NCBI GenBank assembly: GCA_014529385.2
Contig: CM043960.1
Coordinates: 28,239,396-28,303,395, forward strand
Length of the DNA stretch: 64,000 nt
Source of the DNA: Adiantum capillus-veneris
Lineage: Eukaryota > Streptophyta > Polypodiopsida > Polypodiales > Pteridaceae
Direction of reading: 5' to 3'
Shown: piece by piece, positions 47,372-57,602 of the stretch
How the letters are laid out: every line of letters begins with the position of its first letter
Numbering within the stretch: position 1 is the stretch's first letter
Translations under genes and position numbers: made by a program
The notes under the pieces: generated by a model
Told to the model about the DNA's origin: nothing
The model's database searches: none
Seen by the model: the letters and a program-made list of their open reading frames with translations, nothing else

Positions 47372-48444
47372 ACGCCTAGTCAGATGGCAGAGGCGTCTTA
47401 GTACTGGGTAGCCAGAGGCACGGGCACTACGCCTCCGGGCTTCACACCCGAGGGTCCGACGCCTATGGGGGGGACACCTATGGAGGGGACGCCTATGGGG
47501 GGGGGGGACGCCTACGGGTACGATGCTTGTGAGGTCTCCCATCACGTTCGCTTCGATACCTAGGGGTGCGGCAGAGGCGGGTACGTCCTTATCTCCGCAG
47601 CACAAGTGCACTAGCCATCTCGACGATCGTCAGGTGGAGGTAGTGGTTGCTATGGAGGAGGGTCCACAGATGCTTCGACCCCTCCTCGTTCACGACCCCC
47701 GTCCTACCCAGGCACACCTCTCAACACACCTCGGACACCTTGGGTGGCACACGATCTTAGTGCCTCCAAGCTCTATACTGTACGGGCAGATGGTTCTGTT
47801 GACATGGATAGAGTCGGGACTGAGATGAGACAGCGAATTCTCCAGCTCACGGAGCTGCAGTTTTCGCCCAGCAATTTGACGCCTTGGTCTGAGCAAGATC
47901 GCGACAAAATCAATTATATAGTGGAGACCATCATGAGAGAGTACCAGCCTGCTCTGGGTTCAAAGGATCTTCCGAGGAGGTGGATCAAGGATGTTGCACG
48001 GGACACCGTGAAACATCGACGAGATGCAGCTCGACAGGATTTCAGGACCGGCTCGCCGAAACCTTCAGGCATCCCACACGAGACGTGGCAGCAAATCAGG
48101 GAGGATGAGCAGACAACGGACACGCAGTTCAGACAACAACGTCAGGCCGCGCAGATACGACAGATGACCAGGGGGACATCTCATCTTGGCAGCGGAGGTT
48201 TCGACACCTTTCACTATGAGTTTGTGAGTTTCCAATCCAATCCTAGCTATGGCGTTTTTTTAAACGTGATGAATCATGTATTCTTATTACTTTGATTTTT
48301 GTATAAACGCAGAGTCTTGCAATGCATCGAGCCCTGACACGCCAAGAGGAGACAGATGGATATCGCAAAGGTATCTATGAAGTATTGAATGATCTTGATG
48401 CTTCAGGAGAGCCTGTAGACTGGGAGGCCTTAGAGTCTCGCTGA

Positions 48445-49119
48445 TCGATTGAGGTGAAACGTTAATATGTATGAGCTGATTTAATTAAATAAGTATATGT
48501 GAAGTAATATCAATACTAATTTTGTGACTTGTCCTATGTGCAGGTTGTGACGTCTAGTCAGCAGTGGATTTCATATATATGTTTTGTGAGACACAGACAC
48601 GCTTCTGTGTCTCTTTTTTGTATAGACATGGTTATGGTTATTGTTTTGTTTATGGTTATGTTTAACTTTATGGTTATGGTTATGGTTATTGTTTTGTTTA
48701 TGGTTATGGTTAGCATTATGGTTTTGATCAATTAATATGGTTATGGCCGGTTATGGTTTTAATTTGGTTATGGTTTTGCACAAAGTTCGTTATGGTTATG
48801 GTTTTAAGTTGGTTATGGTTTTGCACAAAGTTCATTTCATTTCTTTCATTTGCCTTAAATCTCATGTGAGATCCTACATGGATAGCATGTAGGAGGCGTA
48901 TACATATGGTTTTTTTTGAAAAGTTTATGTTAAAACAAAGGGAACTCTGCTGAAATTTCTGCGGGAGCACGGTTGATTTTGGTGTTGCTCGCTTTCTTGG
49001 GCAGAGGACAGGCAGTCTGCTGGCTGTGGCTGTATCCATCTTTTCACTGGGCACAAGCCAGGCTGTCTGTCCTCTGCCCAAGAAAAACTTTTTCTTTTAT
49101 GGTCGTCGCAATCTGCGTC
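48445..49119. repeat. CACTA 3' region with (GGTTAT)n-like repeats and a hairpin
   Basis: Degenerate ggttat/tggttttg repeats run from about 48620 to 48830. A long hairpin follows: tttcttgggcagaggacagg at 48993 pairs with its complement ending at 49085 (23 bp, one mismatch). No gene. Confidence 0.75.
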
Positions 49120-49271
49120 ACTAGGCACGTCGAAATATGCGTCGATAATAGTACCTTTCGACGCGTATATCGACGCATATTGCGACGTTTTTGTAGGGAC
49201 GCGTATTTCGACGGTTTTTTTGACGGAAAGCGTCGAAACCTGCATCGAAGGCCCCCTTTTTTGTTGTAGTG
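49120..49271 (+). repeat. CACTA right subterminal repeats and terminal inverted repeat
   Basis: Words cgtcgaaatatgcgtcga, tttcgacgcgtat, gacgcgtatttcgacgg and gcgtcgaaacctgc occur in both orientations at 49127-49240. The element ends ttttttgttgtagtg at 49257-49271 (CACTACAACAAAAAA reversed). Confidence 0.7.
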
Positions 49272-50402
49272 TTGGGAGGGATCACTTTTAATCCGACCCC
49301 AGCATTGGTAAAGAGACTAAATCCATTACATTTGAAACATGCTCCCAAGAATTTTCCAAACATTTTCCAAACGTGAGAGGATCACTTTTAATCTGATCTC
49401 AACATTGCTAAAGAGGCTGAATCCATTACATAATTTGGGACATGCTCCAAAGAAATCGCCAAACTTGAAAAATCACTTTTAGTGTTGTCCCAACATTCAC
49501 TACCATAATCTCTGGAGAAGGCTTATGCATATCCCAACACATGCAGACTTTATTTGATGTGTTCCTGAGCTTTTTTCTCTCAAGAACAAACAACAGGGTT
49601 CCCAGAGTACTTGCTAAATTTTTAAGATTGTCCCACAGCCATGACGACAAGTTTACAAATCCAACCTCATGATTCGAATGAGGAATACCATGGCAAGGCA
49701 TATACTAGAAACCAATTGAGGAATAGCGAGCTTTTCAACATGACCTTTGTTGCCGTAGTAGGGTCATTGAATCATCATGTGAAGAATCCCTTAGTTAAAT
49801 ACTGAATAAAATCCACTTATCCACCATGCATTATTAAGGACATCATGGCTTAGTTAGATATTGAATAAAATCTGCCATGCAGGACATCATGGCTTGATAA
49901 CCAATGAGGTCAGTTTTAGGAGGCACCCTACCTGTAATTTATAACGCCAAACACCAAGGAAGAGATGACAATTGTTGCTAACTATCTTTTGATAAGCGCC
50001 GGACGGACCGACACTGTGCACATATTTTGTACATCTACCATTTGTGGTAGGTTTTGCTCAAGGGTTTGAAATGCTTATCCCTAATTGGCAAGTTCGTGTC
50101 AGCCTCAACAGTCCTAGTTTCCCTAACTAGCACTAAGTTGGTAACCTAACATGACATAAATGTGTCTTTTCAAAGTTTTGAAAAGAGCTTGCAATCTCAT
50201 AAGAGACATACTCATTTTGAGAAATCTTTTCTTGAGCTTGATGTTGAAAGGACACTACTTATGGATTTATTTTGATGGATTGCATACTAATTAGAAGACT
50301 AAAGAATTTTCTAAGACACCTTGCTCACTTCGATTCATTAGCCACAATTAACTTATTACTGCTTACCTACATCGCTGGTGCTAACAACACTATCTGTGTT
50401 AA
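49272..50402. other. spacer with a ~100-bp tandem repeat
   Basis: About 2.3 copies of a unit starting ggatcacttttaatc are at 49279, 49379 and (partly) 49470, with shared 'taaagag-ct-aatccattaca' and 'acatgctcc-aa'. The rest to the hAT element is AT-rich without genes. Confidence 0.6.
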
Positions 50403-50428
50403 GACCCACCCAGGCCTGGAAATTGCAA

Positions 50429-51639
50429 GGCACCCTTGCACGTCCTAGGGAAGGGCAACCTCCATGCTTTCCCTGCACATAAGAAAGGCAGTCCTAGTTA
50501 GAACTCTTCGTAATGTAGGGCAAAAATTTTTCAGCCCGTCCAATCTAAATGTGCTCCAGAGCCATACAAGCATGTTAGCCGTATAATTGCATTGTGCTTG
50601 ACCATTGTACACCGTGTGACATGCTCTCACAATCAAGATACACTTCATGCCCCATGATCGAAGTGAACCAAGGCTAGGAGGTACAATACTTTCAACAAAA
50701 CAGAATTAAATTTCAGGTTGCATGACACCAAATTCAAAAATCGTTGGGATCTTCTTGCCCTTGACTCATTGCTGCATGATTCAAATGAACCACTACGAGC
50801 TACAATCCTTACCTCCAAAACTTCGACAAAACGCATCCAATTTTCAAGTTGCATGACAAAAAAATCTGAAAATCCTGCATTTCAACTTCATGGATAGTGC
50901 ATTTTCATCTTCCTTTGTTGGCTCTTCACATGTAATCGCAAAAGACAATAGTGCTCCCGTAAAAACAACTTGATATACAATGTTTCTCAAATAGAATTCC
51001 ACAAATGTAAATTCCTTGAAAAACCAGAAATTCATCCAAGCGAGTAAATGAGATGCTTCGACCAAGAATACTCATGACCATCATAATTTTTAATTCAGAC
51101 AAGACTTCACTTGTCAAAACATGACATGATCAAAGGCTACCACGATCCAACGTCAATTCCATGAAGACCAATCTTTGTTGATATAAGTATTAAGGAGGGA
51201 AACATAATGAAACTAGAAAAGCTTAAAAAAATCAATCAACCTTCAACAATGTCATGCTACATGTACTAACACTCTTAGCAAGCTAAAAGAATTCATACTT
51301 TTGCCATGAACCAAAATTTCATGAAGCCAATAAATAGTACAAATAACATACAAAATTCTATCAGTCACATAAACTGTGCTACACAATATAAGAATGAAAC
51401 ATAGTGTAAAGCATACAAATAGGTACTCTTTAAGATGTCATCATTGAAAGCCAAAACTTACATGGCAAATCGAACCACTTGCTGGAGTTCAATTTTCCTC
51501 ATCTCATAAGGTAGGTATAAATACAAAAGACTTCATACAAGTTTCCAACATAGTATAATGCAAAATCTCAAAACTTTTATGAGGGATTCTAAGAGCTTCA
51601 TCGATAACAATATTACTCAAAACATAGCATGGCAGCCAT
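50429..51639. other. hAT 3' non-coding region
   Basis: No gene. Contains an old tandem duplication: 'catgatcgaagtgaacca...caggttgcatgaca' (50651-50727) and 'catgattcaaatgaacca...caagttgcatgaca' (50776-50858). Confidence 0.5.
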
Positions 51640-53856
51640 CTATGCAGAGACATTGATTGATCTTTTTTTATTATTGCTCCATAAAGAGAAAACCTCATCC
51701 CAAGGCACGTCAGAAGTGGTTGAGGGTCCATTCAATCGAATGAACATGTAATTTTCGAGGGTTGTCGTACTCATGCTTGTTCTATGGGCTGATTTGATGC
51801 AATTTTGAAGAGAGAATCCTCGTTCAGCCGGGGCCGTATTCACAGGAACTATAGAGAGAATTTGCCAAAGCCTCATCAAGTTTGGAAATGAGTCATGCAT
51901 AGTGATGTCCGCTTTGCATGCTTCCCACCCTTCATGAAAGCCTTTGTATTTAAAGTTAGTAGACATTACTGTTGTAAACGAGTCAAGCTCTCCCATGCAT
52001 CTTTCTGCAACATCTATCAATTTTCCATATTGCTTAAGTATCTTCAACAACCATTTCTTGCTACAATCTTCAAGCATCAGTGGTTCGCTTGGATAATGCT
52101 TTGGGCTGAAAAGCTTGCAAGCATAAAAAATTGGCATGTCTTCTTGCATCCTTGTCATGAAATTCTCTACAATTTTGATGACTAACTCTTTACCCAAATG
52201 CATGCAATCTTGAAAAGCACCACCTTTGCTACTTCCCTCAATTTTGTCATATGTCAATTTGTGAACATTCACATTGCCACCTGCATCAATAAAAGTGATC
52301 TCACCACCCTTTGTTTGCTCAACAAATTGCTTCAGATATCTTGTTCCACAATTAGTCGAATCTCGCAAGAACTTCTTCTTCAAGTTTTGAAGTGCCACAT
52401 CAGCAAATCCTGAAATGTTAGCAACATCCTCAAGATCTGACTGGAACTGATAACTCAAAATATTCAATTCTAAACATACATCTGCCAGCAAATGTATACA
52501 GAATTGATTTGCATAAATTGTGAGTTCATCATAAATTCTTGGCTTGTCTTTTCCAAATGCCATAAGCAATGCAGGAATAACCTTCACCATGCGTTCCATC
52601 ACTTGTCCACATGATAGCCATCTCACAGAGTGGATACGCAACATGGCTAACTCTCGCAAATTTAATGCTCCCTCAATGAGCTTAAAATTATCCATCCTCT
52701 TCCCTGATGCATGAAGCCAAGTGTAAATACTTCTACTTAGCTTGTCAAGGTGTACAAGTTCTGGAAAAGAATCTGCAGCTTGACTTGCTGCAAGATTTTC
52801 ACGATGAGCAAGAAAATGCACAAGAAGAAGATGGGGAACATCAGCTCTTAGCCTCGCAATAAGGCCACCTCTGTGACCCATCATGAGAGAGCATCCATCA
52901 CTAGCAAGTGATACAATCTTTTGCAAAGCCAATCCCATCTCCTTTAGCAACTTAAGGAGAGCATCATACTTGGCTTCTGCTCCTCCATTGTCAGTTCTTA
53001 TGAGTTTCACAAAAGTGACATGATTGTCCCCCTTCCCTCCCTCTTTAAGATAGCTAACATAGACAATCAGGTGCCCCTCTTTGCCCCGATCAGTACTATC
53101 ATCAACCATTATGGATACTAGGGACTTGCGTGGATTTCTCTACATAGAGCATTCCAAAGAACATCCCTCATTGCTTGCACAAACTCCATACCAACAGCTC
53201 TATTAATGTAAGTTCCATAATTTGAATGGTGTGGCATATTTGGAAGGCCTTGCTCAATCTGATGAAAGCAAAGCTTCTCAAAGAGCTCCATTGGACCAGC
53301 ACACTTCACCACAAAGTACGCTTGCCACATAACTGTGATGACATGTACTTTCTCCTTGTCTTCAAAGGTGGCCAGATAATCAAGGAGCGGGATGCAAATC
53401 CGCTTTTCCTTATTTTGCCCACTCGAAGATGGCTTCCTTATGCTCATCCGATTCACTATGCTCTGTCAAAGCTGGAAGTTGGAATGTGACATACCCTTTT
53501 TTTGCAAAAGGGTTCTTGTACTTGAAATAAACACACCACTCACATTTAATTCTCAACATCCCTTCAACAACCACTGGATAAGCCCAAGGGTGCTCAAGTT
53601 TCCAAGCTGGTTTCCATCTTCTTTGCTTCTTAGACTTAGAAGATGGTTCCAAGCTATTGGAATCTTGCACTTTTGGACGGACTTCTTCATCGTCTTCTAT
53701 GTCTATCTCTGGCCCATCTCCAAAGATCTTCTCTAGCACTTGGTCTCGTTGTTTTGGTAGTTCCCTCTGCTTTCTTTTGGTTCTATCTTCCACAACTTTG
53801 TAAAAGCTTGAGAGATCTACTTGCTTCTTTTTCTTATCAATCTTTTTTGTGGCCAT
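51640..53856 (-). pseudogene. hAT-family transposase (TTF zinc finger + RNase H-like + dimerisation), two frame breaks
   Basis: Reads from the ATG at 53854-53856 to the stop at 51640-51642. Segment 53410-53856 has a basic N-terminus and a TTF/BED-like zinc finger: AWKLEHPWAYPVV, then RIKCEWCVYFKYKNPF and HSESDEHKEAIF (C-x2-C...H-x4-H). A frame change in 53410-53456 leads to 53118-53456 (LLDYLATFEDKEK, NYGTYINRAVGMEFVQAMRD). A one-base break near 53115 leads to the long frame 51640-53109. Its words are MVDDSTDRGKEGHLIVYVSY, SLASDGCSLMMGHRGGLIAR, LLLVHFLAHRENLAASQAAD, HSVRWLSCGQVMERM, and at the C-terminus the hAT dimerisation block (LWQILSIVPVNTAPAERGFS, TTTLENYMFIRL). Combined length is near 740 residues, as for ZMYM6/ZBED-like hAT transposases. 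Catalyses cut-and-paste transposition in the nucleus. Possibly the breaks are assembly errors or a tiny intron, but a decayed gene is simplest. Confidence 0.85.
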
Positions 53857-55746
53857 AACTATAGAAATCTGTACTCATACTCACAAAAGAAAAATGCTTC
53901 TTATTAAAGATGCATGTTATCTTACAATCAGATCACCTTCAATGAAACACATTTGAAGGGAAGAGGAATTATAGACTTCAAAAGAAAGCTAACATACCAT
54001 CAAAGAGAGAATGCTTTGATCTTTTAGTCGGTAGAAAGCCACAATCCAAAAGCCACCTTGATAAAGATTTGATTTCTTTAAGTTGAACTTTGAGGCTGCA
54101 TAAGCAAAAAGAATTTATGTATGCGACAAGGTTTGGACCGTATGAAACAAAACATTGTCTTTATAATCAATCATAACCAATTAAACTTACACATAGAAAA
54201 AAGATGAAAAGAGCGTTACATATATACAAGAGATGATATTGAAAAGTGCAAACATGTGGTGTTTTAAAATTATAGCCAATTTCAATAGTCCATCAAAAAC
54301 ACAGATTTAGTGATATGAAAATACAATAGACCAAAGATGCTACACAAGTGATGTCACATCTCTCCCTATTTTGAACAAAGTTAATGTCTCTTTCTATTTC
54401 CCTTATGCATACTTATGTGATAGACCTCTCTTGCACGTGGAAAACAAATGAAAAGAATCTCGATTCTCTCCTTAGAGACATCATTTGATAAATTATAACA
54501 ACATATTTGTGACAAGCAAAACCTTGATAGTCCATCAAGCACACAAAGACATATTCGACTTCATATCATGAAACAAAATGCATCTTCGTGTTTGATCATC
54601 AAAACATGTAAAGCTCGCATCTAGAAAAAACTTCAGCAAAGTGTTTTCATAAGCTAAAGTAATAGTGTAGGCTTAGATCTCCTTAAAAACCCTTGTAGCC
54701 CCTTTCATTTTTGATCCATTGTGAGGATGGTAGAAAACCTCTATAAAAAAAAACACGTGCCCGCAACAAGTATGCCACAGATGTCTTGACGAAAGTTTCC
54801 AAATTCCAAGAGAGACGTATGTAATAAGTGCTGCCAAAGGCCATTCTCTACTCGAGAATCAATGCACCTTGCATGCAAACATTGAGACAAACAAATAATG
54901 TCAAAAATCAAGTGAGCACAGCTAAAAAAAACTTACCAGGACTTGGCAGAAGAGAGAGCAAGGTTGTGATTCTAGGCACGGGCCAAGGGTTGACAGATGG
55001 ACTACTCCAAGTCCCAGGAGCTGCTAATGCATGGACTCTAGTGTATGTCCAACATGGCTCGGGAAAATCGACTCACAATTGAGAGTCACAAACGAAAAGT
55101 TTCTTGCCTTCCACTTGGAAAACCAAACCCGCATGAGCAGAGAGAGAAGTGGAAAGACAAACCAAAGGGAGGTGGCCACTTTTGCCAAACCTGGTTTTTC
55201 TTGGGCATGAGCCTCGACTTTGAAGTTTGATCTATTTTACTCGGAAGCAAAGCAGGGCTGCATCCCTCGGCCACAGCCTACCAATGCTTGCAATCGGAGA
55301 GAGTGACTGAGAGATGATTGAAAATCAAGCTTCGTGAGTAGATGGCAGAGAGCGAGGGGTTCCCGAATCGCGAATGGCAGAGAGTTTCTTCGCGAGCAGA
55401 TGGCAGGAAGTGGCTTTTCTTTTCCCGTGCTTTTCAAAAATTAGATGGTCTACCGTCTGTCTCACACACGTTTCAAAATTGGCAAGTATTTTTAAAAAAT
55501 ATTTTCCTATGTAAATTGTAATATGTCACGTCTGGCACACTTGGATACTATGAACCTATGCTCCCATAAGATATTAGACCTTGAAGGGCACTTACTAAAG
55601 CTGCCCTTCCCGAGGAAGGGCTTGGCCGGAAAGAGAAACCCTTCCCGCATGCAAGGCTTTTTGGCCAATTGGCCCTTCGATGGGAAGAGCTAAAATCTTT
55701 TTGCCGTGCACATGCAAGGCTATCAATAAAGGAAGGGCGAGCAGGG
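53857..55746. other. hAT 5' non-coding region
   Basis: AT-rich sequence with no further exon recognised. Near the right end (55575-55740) are repeated palindromic words (cccttcccgaggaaggg; ttggccaattggccc; aagggc), possible subterminal binding sites. Similar ggaagggc words are near the left end (50450). Confidence 0.45.
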
Positions 55747-55772
55747 TTGCAATTTTCAGGCCGGGACCCACC

Positions 55773-56159
55773 TTATATTTCAGTAGACTCTCTTCTCACT
55801 CAATGCTAGTGTGTACCATTTGTCCCAAACATTGGAAAGATGATAGGGAAAAATTCAATTGTGGTACAGGATAACAGTCCCAATAAAAGGACACAGCTTA
55901 TAAGGGAATGTACCTCCTCTCCAATATCACGCAAAACGATGCTCGAGTAAAAGAGCTAGTTCATTTGACATGTGGTGGTTCCATTTGGCAGGGACGTGAG
56001 TTCGAGTTTGGTTTGAAGCAGTCCTTCTTCTAAGACGTGACTGTCCTAGATGGGTTTTTGGGATTGGGAACAATGTTTTCTGTTAGAAACCTACACACCT
56101 GCCAAGTTCGTCCGGAACAACATGATGCAACGCATGTTTTGCGTCTACCCGAGCTGAAA
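55773..56159. other. spacer, no gene seen
   Basis: May contain the upstream part of the LINE fragment; short plus-strand words such as GGSIWQGREFEFGLKQ are suggestive but not assignable. Confidence 0.35.
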
Positions 56160-57155
56160 TGAAAGGCACCAAAGAGGGAAAACGCACAAGTTTGTTGTCC
56201 TTAATAGCTTGGAGGTCTTGCTTGTCAACAAAGTGATGAAAGAGCTTGACAATGTAGTAATGCCAATCTGTGATTCGAACTAGAATGCCTGGAAATGGCC
56301 CGGAAGCAGTCTCTTATGGAAACCGCATTCTAAAGGCATCTATCATACAATGATGCATAAGGAGAATTGGTCTAGCCCCCTTAACAAGATATGGAAAAAA
56401 CAATGGCCGGAGGAAAGGTGGGAGCAAGTAATGGAGAACATCTAGAAGCCAAAGGTTCCACATCAGATAAAGGTATTCTTATGGAAGGTAATTTGGGGGG
56501 CTCTTCCGATGGGGTTAAAGATTCAGGGGAGAGGAATTGGATCGGATCGATGCTTGGGGTGGAGGTTGGCTAGTGAAGATCTGGCAAACCTATTCATGGG
56601 ATGTCCAACTATCAAAGGCCTCGTAGGGAAAATATGCAAGTGGGTCCAAAGAACATGGAAAATTGGTTTTTTCAAGACTGATCTATTCGTTGGAGGTAAG
56701 AATTCAGGTAGTCCTGCCCTCCTCATCAACACTCAAATCATCAGGTACTTCTTTTTACATTATGAATGGCAGACAAGGAACCATTGTGTGTTTGAAGGTG
56801 AATCTGAGGTGGCAAGCTTCGCAGAAATTATACACGAAAGCAAAGTGCTAATATGGACACTTGGGTGCAAGCAAAACTCGGAGGATTGGTTTAGGACTAC
56901 TGGTGCCTTGTTGTCAGCAAATGGAATGCCTAGGAAGGAAGAAAACCTTGGCCAATGGTAAATAGAAGATCTCAGAAGAACATGATAATTGACCTTGTGT
57001 ATCACGAATAGAGACGATCCGTTAGGGGTGGCTGGCTGCCCATATAGCCAATGTAACTGTGGTCCCTAGATGCTCAACACGAGCATGGCAAGACTTAGTA
57101 ATTTTTTGAGATGATCATTCACTGACAATTGTGAGTTCTGCCAAAAAAAGAAAAA
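56160..57155 (+). mobile_element. LINE 3' end (ORF2 C-terminus and 3' UTR)
   Basis: Frames on the plus strand read SPLNKIWKKQWPEERWEQVM (about 56370-56430), stop, then HQIKVFLWKVIWGALPMGLK with a frame change, and 56509-56961: SEDLANLFMGCPTIKGLVGK, ICKWVQRTWKIGFFKTDLFV, FAEIIHESKVLIWTLGC. This is the zf-RVT-type C-terminal region of a plant LINE ORF2. It aligns word for word with the reversed copy at 21695-22370. The stop is at 56959-56961. A ~190-base 3' UTR ends in gacaattgtgagttctgcc and an A-rich tail at 57144-57160. RT and endonuclease are missing (5' truncation). Confidence 0.7.
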
Positions 57156-57324
57156 AAAAGGGGTGTAAGGGTTCAAAAATGTACAAGCGTTGTAGCAACC
57201 TTTCCAAATTCCACATAAAAGGAAGGTGACACCTAAAAGTAATGCCTGCACACGCTTTTACCTCGTAAGCTTTAGTTACAGCTGCTTGGCATCCTCGTAG
57301 GTCTCTCGATTAGCCGGCTTTGAA

Positions 57325-57411
57325 ATGGCAACGAGGGCTGCTCTCGCCTTCTGCGTCTGCTTCGTCCTTCTCCTCGCCCTCTACCACAGACAGAGCTTGA
57401 TCTCCCTCCAT

Positions 57412-57450
<39 letters not shown>

Positions 57451-57503
57451 CCGTGTGCACGCTAAAGAGAGAGAGAGAGAGAGTGTGTGTGTGTGTGTGT
57501 GTG

Positions 57504-57554
<51 letters not shown>

Positions 57555-57562
57555 TGTGTGTG

Positions 57563-57602
<40 letters not shown>

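Larger units (their letters stand above)
38550..48444 (+). pseudogene. TNPA/Ptta-like accessory gene of the CACTA element, interrupted by Ty3 insertion
   Basis: An exon starts after the splice acceptor at 38549 (DFSMVDQFLDPTSM, GFVTRMT) and is cut at 38631. The frame resumes at 47376 after the Ty3 element. One copy of the 4-bp TSD acgc completes the Met-Thr-Pro junction. It continues with a Pro/Gly/Thr-rich stretch (TPEGPTPMGGTPMEGTPMGG), a stop and a frameshift at a G-run near 47504, then a Pro/Ser-rich part (RSRPPSYPGTPLNTPRTPW). The clean frame 47744-48223 has PRRWIKDVARDTVKHRRDAA, QDFRTGSPKPSG and TRGTSHLGSGGFDTFHYEF, like the Transposase_24/Ptta family. An intron (48224-48312) and a last exon (LAMHRALTRQEETDG, DWEALESR) end at TGA 48442-48444. 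In En/Spm this protein binds subterminal repeats; that role here is inferred from family and position. Confidence 0.65.
35526..49271 (+). mobile_element. CACTA (En/Spm) transposon, split by a nested Ty3 element; 5' end not identified
   Basis: Contains a TNP2-like transposase (35526-37971) and a TNPA/Ptta-like second gene (38550-48444), both on the plus strand, as in plant CACTA elements. The right end at 49271 reads ttttttgttgtagtg, the reverse complement of CACTACAACAAAAAA. It is preceded by subterminal repeats rich in cgtcgaaa / tttcgacg words (49120-49245). No matching CACTACAAC left end was found, so the left side is truncated, diverged or outside what I can recognise. The 38632-47371 insertion adds 8.7 kb. 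Confidence 0.75.
50411..55764 (-). mobile_element. hAT transposon, 5.35 kb, TIR and 8-bp TSD identified
   Basis: Left end CAGGCCTGGAAATTGCAA (50411-50428) pairs with the right end TTGCAATTTTCAGGCCGG (55747-55764) with two mismatches. The 8-bp word gacccacc occurs immediately outside both ends (50403-50410 and 55765-55772). An 8-bp TSD and short CAGG-type TIRs are characteristic of hAT elements. It carries one transposase gene on the minus strand (51640-53856). The TSD is perfect, so the insertion is not ancient, but the gene has two frame breaks. Confidence 0.9.

Noticed and set aside
48620-48830. Interstitial telomere repeat
   Set aside because: The unit is ggttat with many variants, not the plant telomere heptamer.
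51895-52413. Plus-strand frames inside the hAT region
   Set aside because: Shadows of the minus-strand transposase, with no motif of their own.
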